Origin: Pseudorhizobium xiangyangii
GTDB taxonomy: Bacteria; Pseudomonadota; Alphaproteobacteria; Rhizobiales; Rhizobiaceae
Length of the DNA: 64,000 bases
Reading direction: 5' to 3'
Assembly (NCBI RefSeq): GCF_020531965.1
Contig: NZ_JAJAWH010000004.1
Span: forward strand, 172,351-236,350
Shown here: piece after piece, positions 18,862-27,587 of the stretch
How the letters are laid out: each line of letters begins with the position of its first letter
How positions within the stretch are numbered: the stretch's first letter is position 1
The notes under the pieces: generated by a model
What the model saw: the letters and a program-made list of their open reading frames with translations, nothing else
What the model was told of the DNA's origin: nothing
Database searches by the model: none
Made by a program: the position numbers and the translations under genes

Positions 18862-19679
18862 AGGAAGGCTCCCTTGTCGAGTTGTGCTCGGATCCGCTTC
18901 ACGTAGCTTCCGAACTTCGGCTCGGTCATCATGTCGAGCGAACGGGGCCGCGGCAGATCGATGTGGATCGCCTCCACGAAACGCCCCGGCCGCGGAGACA
19001 TGACATAGACGATGTCCGACAGGATGACCGCCTCCGGGATGGAATGCGTCACCAGAAAGGCCGTCGCAGACCGCTCCATGCAAATCCGCTGCAGCTCCAT
19101 GTTCATGAAGTCACGCGCCAGTTCGTCGAGCGCGCTGAACGGCTCGTCCAGCAGGAGGACGGCAGGTTGCGTGATCAACATCCGGCAGATGGCCGCCCTC
19201 TGCGCCATCCCTCCCGACAGTTCGCTGGGCATCGCGTTCTCGAACCCCTCGAGACCGACCAGTTTAAGGAGGGCCCTCGCCTCGTCATGCTTTGCCTTGG
19301 CAGAGGCCTTTCCATCACGGATTTCGATGGGCAGGACGATATTCTCCAGGGTCGAGCGCCACGGAAAGAGCGTCGCCTGCTGGAACATCATGCCGATATC
19401 ACGGCGTGTGCCCGTGACAGGCTTGCCTTCCAGCACGACCTGCCCCTTGCTTGGCGGGACAAGCCCCGCCATGATTTTCAGCAATGTCGTCTTTCCGCAG
19501 CCGGATGGACCGATGACTGACGAGAAGCTTCCCTCGGTCAGGGTAAGATCAACCTCCTCCAATGCCCGGACATGACCGTGTGCATAGTATTTGGCGACCC
19601 CTCGAAGCTCGTAGACAGGTCGGCCTCGCGGGCCGACCTGTTCACCGATGGTTCTCTCCAGAACCGTCATTGATTCCAT
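18858..19679 (-). CDS. ABC transporter ATPase (SsuB/TauB type)
   Basis: A 273-residue nucleotide-binding subunit. Walker A is GPSGCGKTTLLKIMAG, the Q-loop is MFQQATLFPWRS, the signature is ELSGGMAQRAAICRML, Walker B is AVLLLDEPFSALDE, and the H-loop is VTHSIPEAVILSD. It would power the permease encoded directly downstream. Its start region overlaps the 3' end of the binding-protein gene by 13 bases, and its stop overlaps the permease start, so the three are one translation-coupled operon. Confidence 0.92.
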   Translation of the reverse strand: MESMTVLERTIGEQVGPRGRPVYELRGVAKYYAHGHVRALEEVDLTLTEGSFSSVIGPSGCGKTTLLKIMAGLVPPSKGQVVLEGKPVTGTRRDIGMMFQQATLFPWRSTLENIVLPIEIRDGKASAKAKHDEARALLKLVGLEGFENAMPSELSGGMAQRAAICRMLITQPAVLLLDEPFSALDELARDFMNMELQRICMERSATAFLVTHSIPEAVILSDIVYVMSPRPGRFVEAIHIDLPRPRSLDMMTEPKFGSYVKRIRAQLDKGAFL

Positions 19680-20686
19680 TTCTCCACGAACTCATTGGTG
19701 TAGGCGGCGTTGAGGTCCTTCAGCGGCTCGGACAGGGCGCCCGTTTCCTGCAGGCTGGCGTGCCACATCTCCCAGTGTTCCGGCGGCTGATAGCCCCAGG
19801 GCGTCTTGGGATCAGCCGGCGTTACCCGGTCCTGGATCGCAGTGAGCAATGTCTCCGCGAAGGCCTTGTCCTCGCCTTCCTGCGGGTTCCCCGCGGCAGC
19901 ATGCTCGAGAACCTTGTCCTTGTTGGCGGGATCCATGCCGAACTTCACGCCCTTGACCAGCGCTTTCCCGAAGCCCTCGATGACATCCGTGTTCTCGGTC
20001 ATATAGGTTCGGGTAACCGCCCAGCCGTTGCCGAAGTAGGAAAGGGCGCCGTCCGGGGTGATCTCCCTCAACGGAATGCCCCTCGTCTGGATGATCGCGG
20101 AATCGCTGACGGCGGCCGCATAGGCAGAGACTTCGTCATTCATGAAGGCAGCGACCGCGGTGCCGCCATCGCCAACGGGAAGGAATGTATAATCCGCGCC
20201 CTCGGAAAGCCCCGCCTCTGCCATGATGGCCCGCGTGAAGCCGACTTCGGCTCCGTCGGCCGTGCCCACTCCGATGACCGCGCCCTTGAGATCCGCAGGC
20301 GTCTGGACCTTCGACTCGTCCTTGACCACAAGGCCAAACACCGATTTCGGAAAATGATTGTAGATGAACACGACGTCTTCGCCGCGCGCCCGTGCGCCAA
20401 GCAACGGCCCTGGCCCCGGATTGCCAATCTGCGCCTGACCGGAGGCCATCGTCTGCAGGACAGATGCCGAGCCGTTCACCACCTCGACGTTGACGTTGAG
20501 CCCTTCCTCCTCGAAGTACCCCTCCCCCTTCGCCACGAAGAGCGGGAAGTTATTGATCGCCGAGGGGTTCGGAACGACGATGGTGATGTCCTTCACGTCC
20601 TGCGCGGTGGCAGGAAAAGCTGAAACCAGGGCGAAGACAATGGCGCCGACGCTTCCGATCGTGCCCAGATGCGATAGTTTCCTCAT
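19667..20686 (-). CDS. ABC transporter substrate-binding protein (SsuA/THI5-like)
   Basis: A 339-residue periplasmic binding protein with a Sec signal peptide (GSVGAIVFALVSAFPATAQ, cleavage after ATA). The mature part starts DVKDITIVVPNPSAINNFPLFVAKGEGYFEEEGLNV and has TMASGQAQIGNPGPG, typical of the NMT1/THI5 and SsuA/TauA group. ATG 20,686 follows GGAGG with good spacing; the open frame continues upstream to 20,761. The substrate is not readable; the divergent FAH-family gene suggests an organic acid or aromatic compound. Confidence 0.85.
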   Translation of the reverse strand: MRKLSHLGTIGSVGAIVFALVSAFPATAQDVKDITIVVPNPSAINNFPLFVAKGEGYFEEEGLNVNVEVVNGSASVLQTMASGQAQIGNPGPGPLLGARARGEDVVFIYNHFPKSVFGLVVKDESKVQTPADLKGAVIGVGTADGAEVGFTRAIMAEAGLSEGADYTFLPVGDGGTAVAAFMNDEVSAYAAAVSDSAIIQTRGIPLREITPDGALSYFGNGWAVTRTYMTENTDVIEGFGKALVKGVKFGMDPANKDKVLEHAAAGNPQEGEDKAFAETLLTAIQDRVTPADPKTPWGYQPPEHWEMWHASLQETGALSEPLKDLNAAYTNEFVEKWNQ

Positions 20687-20762
20687 TCCGTTTCCTCCCA
20701 AAAACGCCGCTGTCCTCAGCGGATGACGAACATCTAAAACATCGATCTCACCCATTGTCAAA

Positions 20763-20777
20763 ATAATCTATGATTAT
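20763..20777. promoter_or_regulatory. Palindrome in the divergent promoter region
   Basis: ATAATC-TAT-GATTAT is a perfect 6-base-arm palindrome in the 185-base gap between the binding-protein gene and the FAH-family gene. Its place between divergent genes beside a GntR gene makes it a candidate operator. The rest of the gap is AT-rich and holds no gene. Confidence 0.4.
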
Positions 20778-20871
20778 GCTGCATTGCCGCATTTTATAAG
20801 GATCGTAGATTTTTCTGGCTGCGGCGCCAAATCTGAATTATGAACGTCACCGGTGAACTGGAGGAGGAACC

Positions 20872-21564
20872 ATGGATACCGCGGTCAAAAGAAATTTCGT
20901 AATCTCGCCACTGCCGGCAGCAAGCCTTGCTGTCGTCGGCACCGCAGATGCCTTTCCTGTGCGTCGCATCTATTGCGTCGGGCGCAACTACGTCGCCCAT
21001 GTGCGGGAAATGGGCGGCAATGAAGAGCGCGACCCGCCGATCTTCTTCCAGAAGCCGACCGATGCCATCGTTGCGGACGGCGGAAACGTGCCCTACCCCA
21101 CAAAGACGGACGATTTTCACCATGAAATGGAAATGGTGATCGCTCTGAAATCCGGTGGCACCAACATTCCGGAGGCCGAAGCGCTCAGCCATATCTACGG
21201 CTACGGGGTCGCACTCGACATGACACGCCGCGATATCCAGGGCAGCGGCCGGCCTTGGGAGATTGCGAAATCATTCGATCATTCCTGCCCATGCGGCCCG
21301 ATCACGCCGGTGGAGAAATGCGGCCACATTTCCTCGGGCAACATCAAGCTGACCGTGAATGGCGAGACGCGTCAGCAGTCCGACATCGAGCTTCTGATCT
21401 GGAAAGTGCCTGAAATCATCGCCAACCTGTCCACCTACTTCGAACTGAAGGCCGGCGACATCATCTTGACCGGCACGCCGCATGGCGTTGGCCCGGTGGT
21501 GCGCGGTGACGAGCTGGTGGGAACGATTGCGGGCCTGGAGCCGCTAACCGTCCGGATCACCTGA
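20872..21564 (+). CDS. Fumarylacetoacetate hydrolase family protein (fumarylpyruvate hydrolase-like)
   Basis: A 230-residue FAH-fold enzyme. Single-domain members of this size hydrolyse acylpyruvates such as fumarylpyruvate or act as hydratase/decarboxylases. Metal-binding residues sit in HHEMEMVIALK and YGYGVALDMTRRDIQ, with the conserved GRNYVAHVREMG start and TGTPHGVGPV end. A strong GGAGGAGG lies just before ATG 20,872. Divergence from the ABC importer and GntR regulator suggests it degrades the imported compound; that is inference. Confidence 0.85.
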   Translation: MDTAVKRNFVISPLPAASLAVVGTADAFPVRRIYCVGRNYVAHVREMGGNEERDPPIFFQKPTDAIVADGGNVPYPTKTDDFHHEMEMVIALKSGGTNIPEAEALSHIYGYGVALDMTRRDIQGSGRPWEIAKSFDHSCPCGPITPVEKCGHISSGNIKLTVNGETRQQSDIELLIWKVPEIIANLSTYFELKAGDIILTGTPHGVGPVVRGDELVGTIAGLEPLTVRIT

Positions 21565-21632
21565 TCATCTGCCACACATGCCGGTGAGCATCCAGGTCCC
21601 GGCTGCCTACTCTCGGCATTTCCACGACCACT

Positions 21633-21661
21633 GAAAGCCCCGTCGTCCCGGCGGGGCTTTC
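21633..21661. terminator. Bidirectional hairpin terminator
   Basis: A perfect 10-base stem GAAAGCCCCG/CGGGGCTTTC with a 9-base loop sits between the FAH-family gene and the convergent autotransporter gene. Short A and T runs at both stem ends suit termination in both directions. Confidence 0.75.
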
Positions 21662-21727
21662 AGCATTTCGGCGCTGTGACCTTTGGGGAAGAAACGATCT
21701 ACGGTTTCAGGTGTGTTGATTGTGACG

Positions 21728-24700
21728 TCAAAACCTGACCCTGAATTTGGCATCGAAGCCATTCTCGTAGGCATCGTTGCCGAATTGGCCGGTGTAGCTG
21801 ATACCGAGCGTTGCATCCGAAGACACCATGAAATTCAGCCCCGCCTCGATTGTGGCGGCATCCTTGGTGATCGGCACGCCATCGACGGCGAAAGCCGATG
21901 AACCGACGAAGCTGTTGGTCGAACTGGTGGCAAGGTCACCATAGGCATGGCGCCAGCCGATTGAGCCCTGCGCACTCGCCATAAGACCGCCCAGTGTGAA
22001 CGCTTTGGATGCCCGTACGCCAAGCGTGGTAAACGCGGTATCCAGTGTGTCGCTACCGACCGACAATGCGGCGGCTGTGCTGCCGCTTTCCATAAAACTG
22101 TCCGTATGAACACGCACGTAGGCCAGGTTGGCAAACGGCTCCAGGAACGTTTCTTCGTCGCCCCAGCGATAGGCAAGTTCGCCATGGGCCTGAAGAGTGC
22201 CGGCATTGTAGTTACTCCCCAGACTGTCGGAGAAGCCTGAGAAATATGCCAGGCGTTCCATCTCAACCTTGCTCCAGGTGTAGGCAAGACCGGAACGAAG
22301 CGCCAGTGCACCCTGCGGCATGGCCCATTGTGTGTCCGTATAGGCGCCGAGCGTATAATTATCGCTTTGCCCTGACGATGAACGCTCATTGAGATCAAAG
22401 GTTGTTCTGCTGTAGCCCGCAAGGAAACCAAGGCGCCAGTTGTCAAGAACCATACCATCCACACCGGTGACAAAGCCACCTGTCGTATAGTCGAGCCCGG
22501 CGGCATTGCCATTGCCATCGTATCTGTCCCAGGAGCCATAGCCCTGCATCCAGGCGCCATGGTCTACAGGCTTTGCGGCGGGCGTGAAGCTGTCGAAAGC
22601 GTCGGGGACCGTTTTGGTTTCCGGTCCATAGGCCATAACAGGCAGGGTTGGCGTGGTGCCGGAGGCTGAACGCAGCCGGTTGTTCATCGCATTGCGGACG
22701 AACTGGCTGCTTTCAACAAGCGCTGCCTTTGCAGAGGCATGCGCTTCGCCGGACAGCTGGTCGAATGCATTGCGCGCTTCATCAGCACTCAGCATCAGCA
22801 GCCTGTTGTAAAGGCCCAGAGAAGGACCTGACTGCTCAAGCGTATCCAGGGCTTTCGCGGTTGCCATCTGGTTTTTTGTCTCAGCGACCGTTTCGAAGAG
22901 CACCTCATCGGCCCCCTTGGTCGAAACTGTCAGATATACATTTTTGGCATCATAGGTTTCGTTGGCATCGAGAAACGCGGATTTCGACACCGCATCGTCG
23001 AATGTGCCGCTTACCGCAGTATCCGATGTGAGGATCTTATATGTCTGCCCGTTCTGGTAGCTGCTCTGCGCATCCAGTGCGGTTACCGATATGACGCCGC
23101 CCAGAATGGACGCTGTTCCCATAACATGCGTGAGATCGCTGGCGCCGTCGCCTGCAATACCCACCGCATAGCTGGAACCGGCTGCGAACGTCAGATCACC
23201 ACCGACAGTCAATGTACCAGAACCGCTCGTTGTCGATCCGGGAGAAAGCGTACCGCCACTCCGGACCATGGCCGAGCCGACTGTGCCTGTCCCGCTCAAA
23301 GTAGCGCCATCATAAACATGGGCACTGCTGACGATGCTGCCGTCGACCTGCAGCGCACCGCTATAAATGCCGGTATTGCCTGTGTAGCTGCTGTCACCCG
23401 TCAGGATCGTGGTGCCAGAACCGGTCTTGTTCACCGCTCCGCTGCCGGAAATCACGCCGGCAAAGCTGAGCGCATCGGACCGATTGAAAGCAAACGTTCC
23501 GTTGTTGGTGACATTGCCCAGAATGCTGCCGCTCGTGCCGCCATTGCCAAGCTGGAGCGTTCCGCCGGCAATCGTGGTGCCGCCCGTGTAAGTGTTCTCG
23601 CCAGTCAGCGTGGCAATGCCGCTGGTCGAGATAATCCTGCCCGAGCCCGTGACCGTGGCCTCCAGGAGGGCGGTGTCCCGTTGGTTGAACTCGATGCTGC
23701 CGTCATTTCGCAGGGTTCCCAGACCGACGATGCTGCCGGCTTCGATGTTCGCGCCTGGGGCGCCGCCGAACCGCAAGGCGCCGTTGTCGTTGATGACGAA
23801 GGTCGCGCCGGCACCGAAATGCAGCGTTCCCGGGCCGAGCAACAACGCTCCCGATCCGCCGCCCGCGACACCGCCCAGCCGCAATCGGCCGCCCGCGCCG
23901 ATGAGGACGCTGGCGTCGGATACCTGGAGCGTACCGCTGCCGCCTCGGCCGCCGTTCGCCATGGCCAGGGTGCCGCCGCCGTTGGAGCCGCCGACCAGCA
24001 GATGCTCGGCCACCACCATTTCCGCACCGTTGCTCAACATCAGGAAGCCGTCGCCGCCGCGTCCGCCAGCAAAGCCGACCGTCCCGCCACCACCGCCGCC
24101 GCCGATCAAAATTGATCGATTGACGGTCAGGCGAGCGCCAGAGAACCCGAAGCTTCCAGTGAAACCATTACCGCCGCCGGCCGCATCCGAGGCGCCGCCG
24201 CCGCCGCCGCCCACGCCTACGTAATCGTAGGTGCGCGCGGTGGAGGTGCTCGCGCCGGCGGCGGCCGGCGCACCCTGGCCCGGTGCGCTGGCGGACACGG
24301 TTCCGCCGAAAATATCTCGAACCACTCCTCCGCTTGCACCGGAAACGCCACCCAGCGATTGGCCACCTGCGCCGCCCAATCCAGCACCGCCGCCGCCGGC
24401 ATCCGTGCCCGGCGAGTGCGGGCCACCACCGCCGCCGCCGCCAACCCCGGCGCCGCCGCCGGCGCTGTTGCCGCCCACGTAGCCGCCCACGCCGCCATCG
24501 GACCCGGGGTTGCTGCCACCATTACCACCGGGATCCAGGTATCCGCCCGTTTCCACGCCGCCGCCGGCGCCACCGCCGTGGGGCCCTGTGCCGCCAGCGC
24601 CACCCCCGCCGATGCCGCCGCCGCCGCCGTCGCCGCCCATGCCGTTGCCACCGGGCTGGGCAGCCGCGGCACCGTCGCCGCCCCGTCCGATCAGATAGCT

Positions 24701-25042
24701 GTCGGCATGCGCGGAACTGGCCGAAAGCGGCCCCAGCAGAGCGGCAGCCAGCGCGAAGCAGCCCGGCGTCAGGCGCCAGGCGGCCAGGCTAGGCGCGATA
24801 TACCACAGGGAGCGGCGGCGGGATGCGGCGATGGAAACGTTCGGGAGGGCGCCGCCAGCATAGCTGAACACCAGAAGCGCTGCCGTAGCGACACCCGAAA
24901 GCAAGGGCGACCGCCCCGCCGCCACCTGGCCGTTCGACCAGTCGGACGCACCGCGTCCGACAAGGGCGTCTTGCGACAGGCCGACATCCCCAGTTTCATG
25001 GAAGCGCTGTGATGAAACTGAAAGATATCGAGATGCGCGCAT
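21728..25042 (-). CDS. Glycine-rich autotransporter (type V secretion) protein
   Basis: A protein of about 1104 residues. An unusually long N-terminal extension (about 85 residues, with one extra hydrophobic stretch) precedes the signal h-region LTPGCFALAAALLGPLSASSAHA. A passenger region of about 200 residues is extremely Gly-rich (GGGGGIGGGGAGG type). Next come PATR-like repeats (TYTGGTTIAGGTLQLGNGG, SYTGNTGIYSGALQVDGS), a linker, and a C-terminal autotransporter beta-barrel of about 280 residues (GAWMQGYGSWDRYDG) ending in the outer-membrane signature FRVRF. It is probably a surface adhesin. ATG 25,042 is chosen as the first start; later starts before the signal cannot be excluded. Confidence 0.85.
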   Translation of the reverse strand: MRASRYLSVSSQRFHETGDVGLSQDALVGRGASDWSNGQVAAGRSPLLSGVATAALLVFSYAGGALPNVSIAASRRRSLWYIAPSLAAWRLTPGCFALAAALLGPLSASSAHADSYLIGRGGDGAAAAQPGGNGMGGDGGGGGIGGGGAGGTGPHGGGAGGGVETGGYLDPGGNGGSNPGSDGGVGGYVGGNSAGGGAGVGGGGGGGPHSPGTDAGGGGAGLGGAGGQSLGGVSGASGGVVRDIFGGTVSASAPGQGAPAAAGASTSTARTYDYVGVGGGGGGASDAAGGGNGFTGSFGFSGARLTVNRSILIGGGGGGGTVGFAGGRGGDGFLMLSNGAEMVVAEHLLVGGSNGGGTLAMANGGRGGSGTLQVSDASVLIGAGGRLRLGGVAGGGSGALLLGPGTLHFGAGATFVINDNGALRFGGAPGANIEAGSIVGLGTLRNDGSIEFNQRDTALLEATVTGSGRIISTSGIATLTGENTYTGGTTIAGGTLQLGNGGTSGSILGNVTNNGTFAFNRSDALSFAGVISGSGAVNKTGSGTTILTGDSSYTGNTGIYSGALQVDGSIVSSAHVYDGATLSGTGTVGSAMVRSGGTLSPGSTTSGSGTLTVGGDLTFAAGSSYAVGIAGDGASDLTHVMGTASILGGVISVTALDAQSSYQNGQTYKILTSDTAVSGTFDDAVSKSAFLDANETYDAKNVYLTVSTKGADEVLFETVAETKNQMATAKALDTLEQSGPSLGLYNRLLMLSADEARNAFDQLSGEAHASAKAALVESSQFVRNAMNNRLRSASGTTPTLPVMAYGPETKTVPDAFDSFTPAAKPVDHGAWMQGYGSWDRYDGNGNAAGLDYTTGGFVTGVDGMVLDNWRLGFLAGYSRTTFDLNERSSSGQSDNYTLGAYTDTQWAMPQGALALRSGLAYTWSKVEMERLAYFSGFSDSLGSNYNAGTLQAHGELAYRWGDEETFLEPFANLAYVRVHTDSFMESGSTAAALSVGSDTLDTAFTTLGVRASKAFTLGGLMASAQGSIGWRHAYGDLATSSTNSFVGSSAFAVDGVPITKDAATIEAGLNFMVSSDATLGISYTGQFGNDAYENGFDAKFRVRF

Positions 25043-25126
25043 TAAATTTATGACCTTACTTAGGCGGTAATTTTGGCAAAAAAAGCGGGAAGAACGAGAC
25101 GCAAAATATGCGCAAAATAATTTGAC

Positions 25127-25145
25127 CCCGCCTTTTTCAGGCGGG
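25127..25145. promoter_or_regulatory. Hairpin upstream of the autotransporter gene
   Basis: CCCGCCT-TTTTC-AGGCGGG, a 7-base perfect stem, sits 85 bases upstream of the autotransporter start. Between it and the gene is an AT-rich stretch where TTTTGCGCA is repeated in near-direct form. It may be a 5'-UTR structure or the end of a transcript coming from the tRNA side. Confidence 0.35.
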
Positions 25146-25225
25146 TGTAAAGCAGTAGTCAGCGCCTGCAAATCAGCGCTGAAGTTTCACCGCGGGAATA
25201 AAAGGCTTTTCGATCCCGCGCAGGA

Positions 25226-25462
25226 CCGGCACTGCGGGCTGCGTGAAGAGTGCTCTCTGCATTACGGGAACAATTGTCAGAACTTGCAAACGTCGCGTTC
25301 GGGGCTGAACTCATCGCCTCCGTGTCCGCCGCCCTCGAAACCGCTGGCGTCATTTTCATCGATCAGAAAAGAAATGGACCGGGCGTGCGTCCAAGGGGTC
25401 GGCAGGGCTCGTGTGCAATCGCGGCTCCGCAAAAAAATATAGCCAGCCCCGGGGAGAGCTGA
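25226..25462 (+). pseudogene. Remnant of a small XRE/HTH gene
   Basis: The frame reads P-A-L-R-A-A, a TGA at 25,244, then LSALREQLSELANVAFGAEL and SVSAALETAGVIFIDQ followed by NGPGVRPRG. This matches the common small rhizobial HTH pattern (CRAARALL...REQLAELA...ALEAAGVIFID..NGPGVRLR), but with a stop in place of arginine codon CGA, no start codon in frame and a shortened middle. The longest open piece (25,250-25,462) is therefore probably not a functional protein. It is next to tRNA-Pro. Confidence 0.45.
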
Positions 25463-25480
25463 CTAGGTATTTGATTTAAT

Positions 25481-25557
<77 letters not shown>

Positions 25558-25929
25558 ACCTGCTCAATGAGCATGATTTCCCTAGTCTTTCAGCCATTCG
25601 GGCGCAAGCGGAAAATTGGTGCTTTGGAAGAAAAAGGGAACGGAACGGGGGAAAATGCAGCGTTCGGTGCAGAGAGTCCCACCAAAGTCCCACCAGATGT
25701 TTTCAATCTGTTCCGCCGTGTTGGCGGCCAATCCCGGAGTTCAGGATGGCTTAAAATCAGAAGACGATTTCGATGCGAAGCCCCCGTCCCGAACGGCGAT
25801 GGCTTCGCGAAAACCCACCTTTTCCGGGCCAGCCTCGCGCACCTGATCTAGGTTTGTTCTGGTCTTTTCAAGTCAATCGGTCCGCAAACGGTCCGCGTGC
25901 GAGGTTTGTTCTCCCCATGAGGAGCGACC
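25558..25929. repeat. Probable attL arm region with short direct repeats; no gene
   Basis: These 370 bases between tRNA-Pro and the integrase have no convincing gene. They carry paired direct repeats: GTCCCACCA at 25,676 and 25,687 (11-base period), CGGTCCGC at 25,878 and 25,889 (11-base period), and AGGTTTGTTCT at 25,850 and 25,902 (52 bases apart, close to five helical turns). Helically phased pairs like these are typical of arm-type integrase or Xis sites. The core and crossover point are not identified. Confidence 0.5.
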
Positions 25930-26796
25930 ATGAACATGACGTTGCAGTCGGGTATCCATACCCGGATATCGCAGATGAAGACCTTTTCAGAAGCAGCCAC
26001 CAGCTATGTAAAACACGGTGGAGAAGCAAAGTACCTCTTCAGGATCCTGCCTCATCTCGGTACCGCGATGCTGACAGACATCGTCCCCTTCGACATCAAG
26101 GAACTGTCGAAGGAACTTTATCCGACACAGAGCAGCGCAACTCGAAACCGATGCGCGATCACTCCAATCCGGGCGGTGCTCAACCATGCCTATGATCGAG
26201 GTTGGGCGCCGATCTTCAGGATCAGGAATTTCAGGGAGGAAAGACCGAAGCGGAAGAAGGCTGCATCGCAGGCATGGTTGCACGCGTTCGTCCGGCAATG
26301 CGGAAAAGACGGACTGCCTCATGTCGCTTGCCTCGTGCTCTTCATGAGCCAGACCGGCGCACGTGTTTCGGAAGCTATCTCGCTGCGGTGGCAGGATGTG
26401 GATTTCGTCGGTCGAACGGCGCTCCTGGTGAAGACCAAGACCGAGCACAACTCGGTGCGGTTTATGACGGACCAGCTCGTGACAAGAATGCGCGCACTCG
26501 CCACCGCCCCGGATCCCGAAGCTCGCGTATTCCGCTACCGGAACCGCCATTCTGTCAACGAGAGGATTTCCGCCGTCTGCAAACGCGCCGGCATCTCCTA
26601 CAAGCCGTCTCACACCTGCGGCCGGCATGCGTTCGCGAACAACACGCTCGCGATGGGTATAGACGTCAAATCGACGATGGACGCCGGTGGATGGCGGAGT
26701 GTGGCAGTATTCCTCGGCACCTACGCCAATCCGCGCAATGCCGGTCGGGTTGTGGCGGACCGGCACAACCTTTATCAATTCGAGAATGACCTTTAA
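25930..26796 (+). CDS. int: Tyrosine recombinase / phage integrase
   Basis: A 288-residue site-specific recombinase. The N-terminal SAM-like core-binding domain spans about residues 15-105. The catalytic domain has Arg145 (TGARVSEAISLRW), His228 and Arg232 (HTCGRHAFAN), Trp255 in the position usually held by His/Trp, and the nucleophile Tyr265 (FLGTYANP). GAGGAG precedes the ATG. The protein lacks a long arm-binding N-terminal domain, being shorter than lambda Int. It lies next to tRNA-Pro, on the same strand as the early operon at the other end of the window. Confidence 0.92.
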   Translation: MNMTLQSGIHTRISQMKTFSEAATSYVKHGGEAKYLFRILPHLGTAMLTDIVPFDIKELSKELYPTQSSATRNRCAITPIRAVLNHAYDRGWAPIFRIRNFREERPKRKKAASQAWLHAFVRQCGKDGLPHVACLVLFMSQTGARVSEAISLRWQDVDFVGRTALLVKTKTEHNSVRFMTDQLVTRMRALATAPDPEARVFRYRNRHSVNERISAVCKRAGISYKPSHTCGRHAFANNTLAMGIDVKSTMDAGGWRSVAVFLGTYANPRNAGRVVADRHNLYQFENDL

Positions 26797-26807
26797 GAGA
26801 GGCCGCA

Positions 26808-27560
26808 ATGACATTGCCTGATCAGGCTCCCCCTCAGTGGGGAAACGACCCATTGACGAAATTCTTTGACGATGCCCGGGGCAACCAGTACGCGACATTT
26901 TTCAATAAGAGGGCACCCTTCAACCGGTTAGTGGCAATCGACAAGGCCGTGGACGACCTTTTCAATGGCTCGAAAAATATTGACCCTTGGTTCCCCGCGA
27001 CTGTGATGTTGCGAGCACATAGTAGCTTTCGGGCCGCTGTCAGTCTCGTGGCGTCCGGCCAGGTTTACGAGACAGCGACAATGCTTCGCCTTTGCATTGA
27101 GACCGCAGCTTACTCTTTATACATAGGCAGTGACCTCACTCGCGCCGAATGCTGGCTTCGACGCAGTGATTCGGAGCAGCATAAGGCGGCCACCAGGGCG
27201 ATGTTCACGCACAAGAGAGTACTTGCGCAGATTGTTAAGGCGAACCAAACGCTCGGCTCTTTCTATTCCGAATTGTACGAACACGCGATAGATCACGGTG
27301 CCCATCCAAACGAGGCCGGTTACATGCGGAGTATGCGAATATCGGAACTTCCAGAAGGGAAAAGGTTTGAATCTGTTCAGCTCCACGCAGACGAGCGACT
27401 GATTGGCATAACCATCGAGAAGGTCGAGAAGGCAGGAATTTTCCTCCTGTGCGCTGCCCGCATACTGTGGCCTATCCGCTCCGATTTAGGTGGCCTCACT
27501 GAAACACTGCTCAAACTTGATCAGGCCGCCTACAGATCGACTTTCCGCGACGCAACTTAA
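26808..27560 (+). CDS. Unknown protein, DUF5677-like
   Basis: A 250-residue, mostly helical protein 11 bases after the integrase stop, in the same direction. The central ASGQVYETATMLRLCIETAAYSLYI and the later AKNQ-like and YELYEHAIDHGAHPN stretches recall DUF5677-type proteins of unknown function, often found on mobile DNA. Base composition is more AT-rich than the host genes, as expected for cargo. No catalytic motif is clear. It might be a defence or accessory gene, but nothing in the sequence proves that. Confidence 0.5.
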   Translation: MTLPDQAPPQWGNDPLTKFFDDARGNQYATFFNKRAPFNRLVAIDKAVDDLFNGSKNIDPWFPATVMLRAHSSFRAAVSLVASGQVYETATMLRLCIETAAYSLYIGSDLTRAECWLRRSDSEQHKAATRAMFTHKRVLAQIVKANQTLGSFYSELYEHAIDHGAHPNEAGYMRSMRISELPEGKRFESVQLHADERLIGITIEKVEKAGIFLLCAARILWPIRSDLGGLTETLLKLDQAAYRSTFRDAT

Positions 27561-27587
27561 CACCCCCTTAGGACCATCTGTCTGAAT

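Noticed and set aside
24231-24700. Possible CRISPR-like or satellite repeat in the GC-rich block
   Set aside because: Repetition is irregular and follows codon structure (Gly/Ala runs); there are no equal repeats with spacers.
23126-25012. Several long plus-strand frames opposite the autotransporter gene
   Set aside because: They are mirror frames of GC-rich Gly/Ala codons (giving Pro/Arg-rich products) without starts, domains or ribosome sites.
25567-25851. A 94-codon plus-strand frame between tRNA-Pro and int
   Set aside because: No recognisable pattern and no ribosome site; it covers the direct repeats, which are better explained as attachment DNA.
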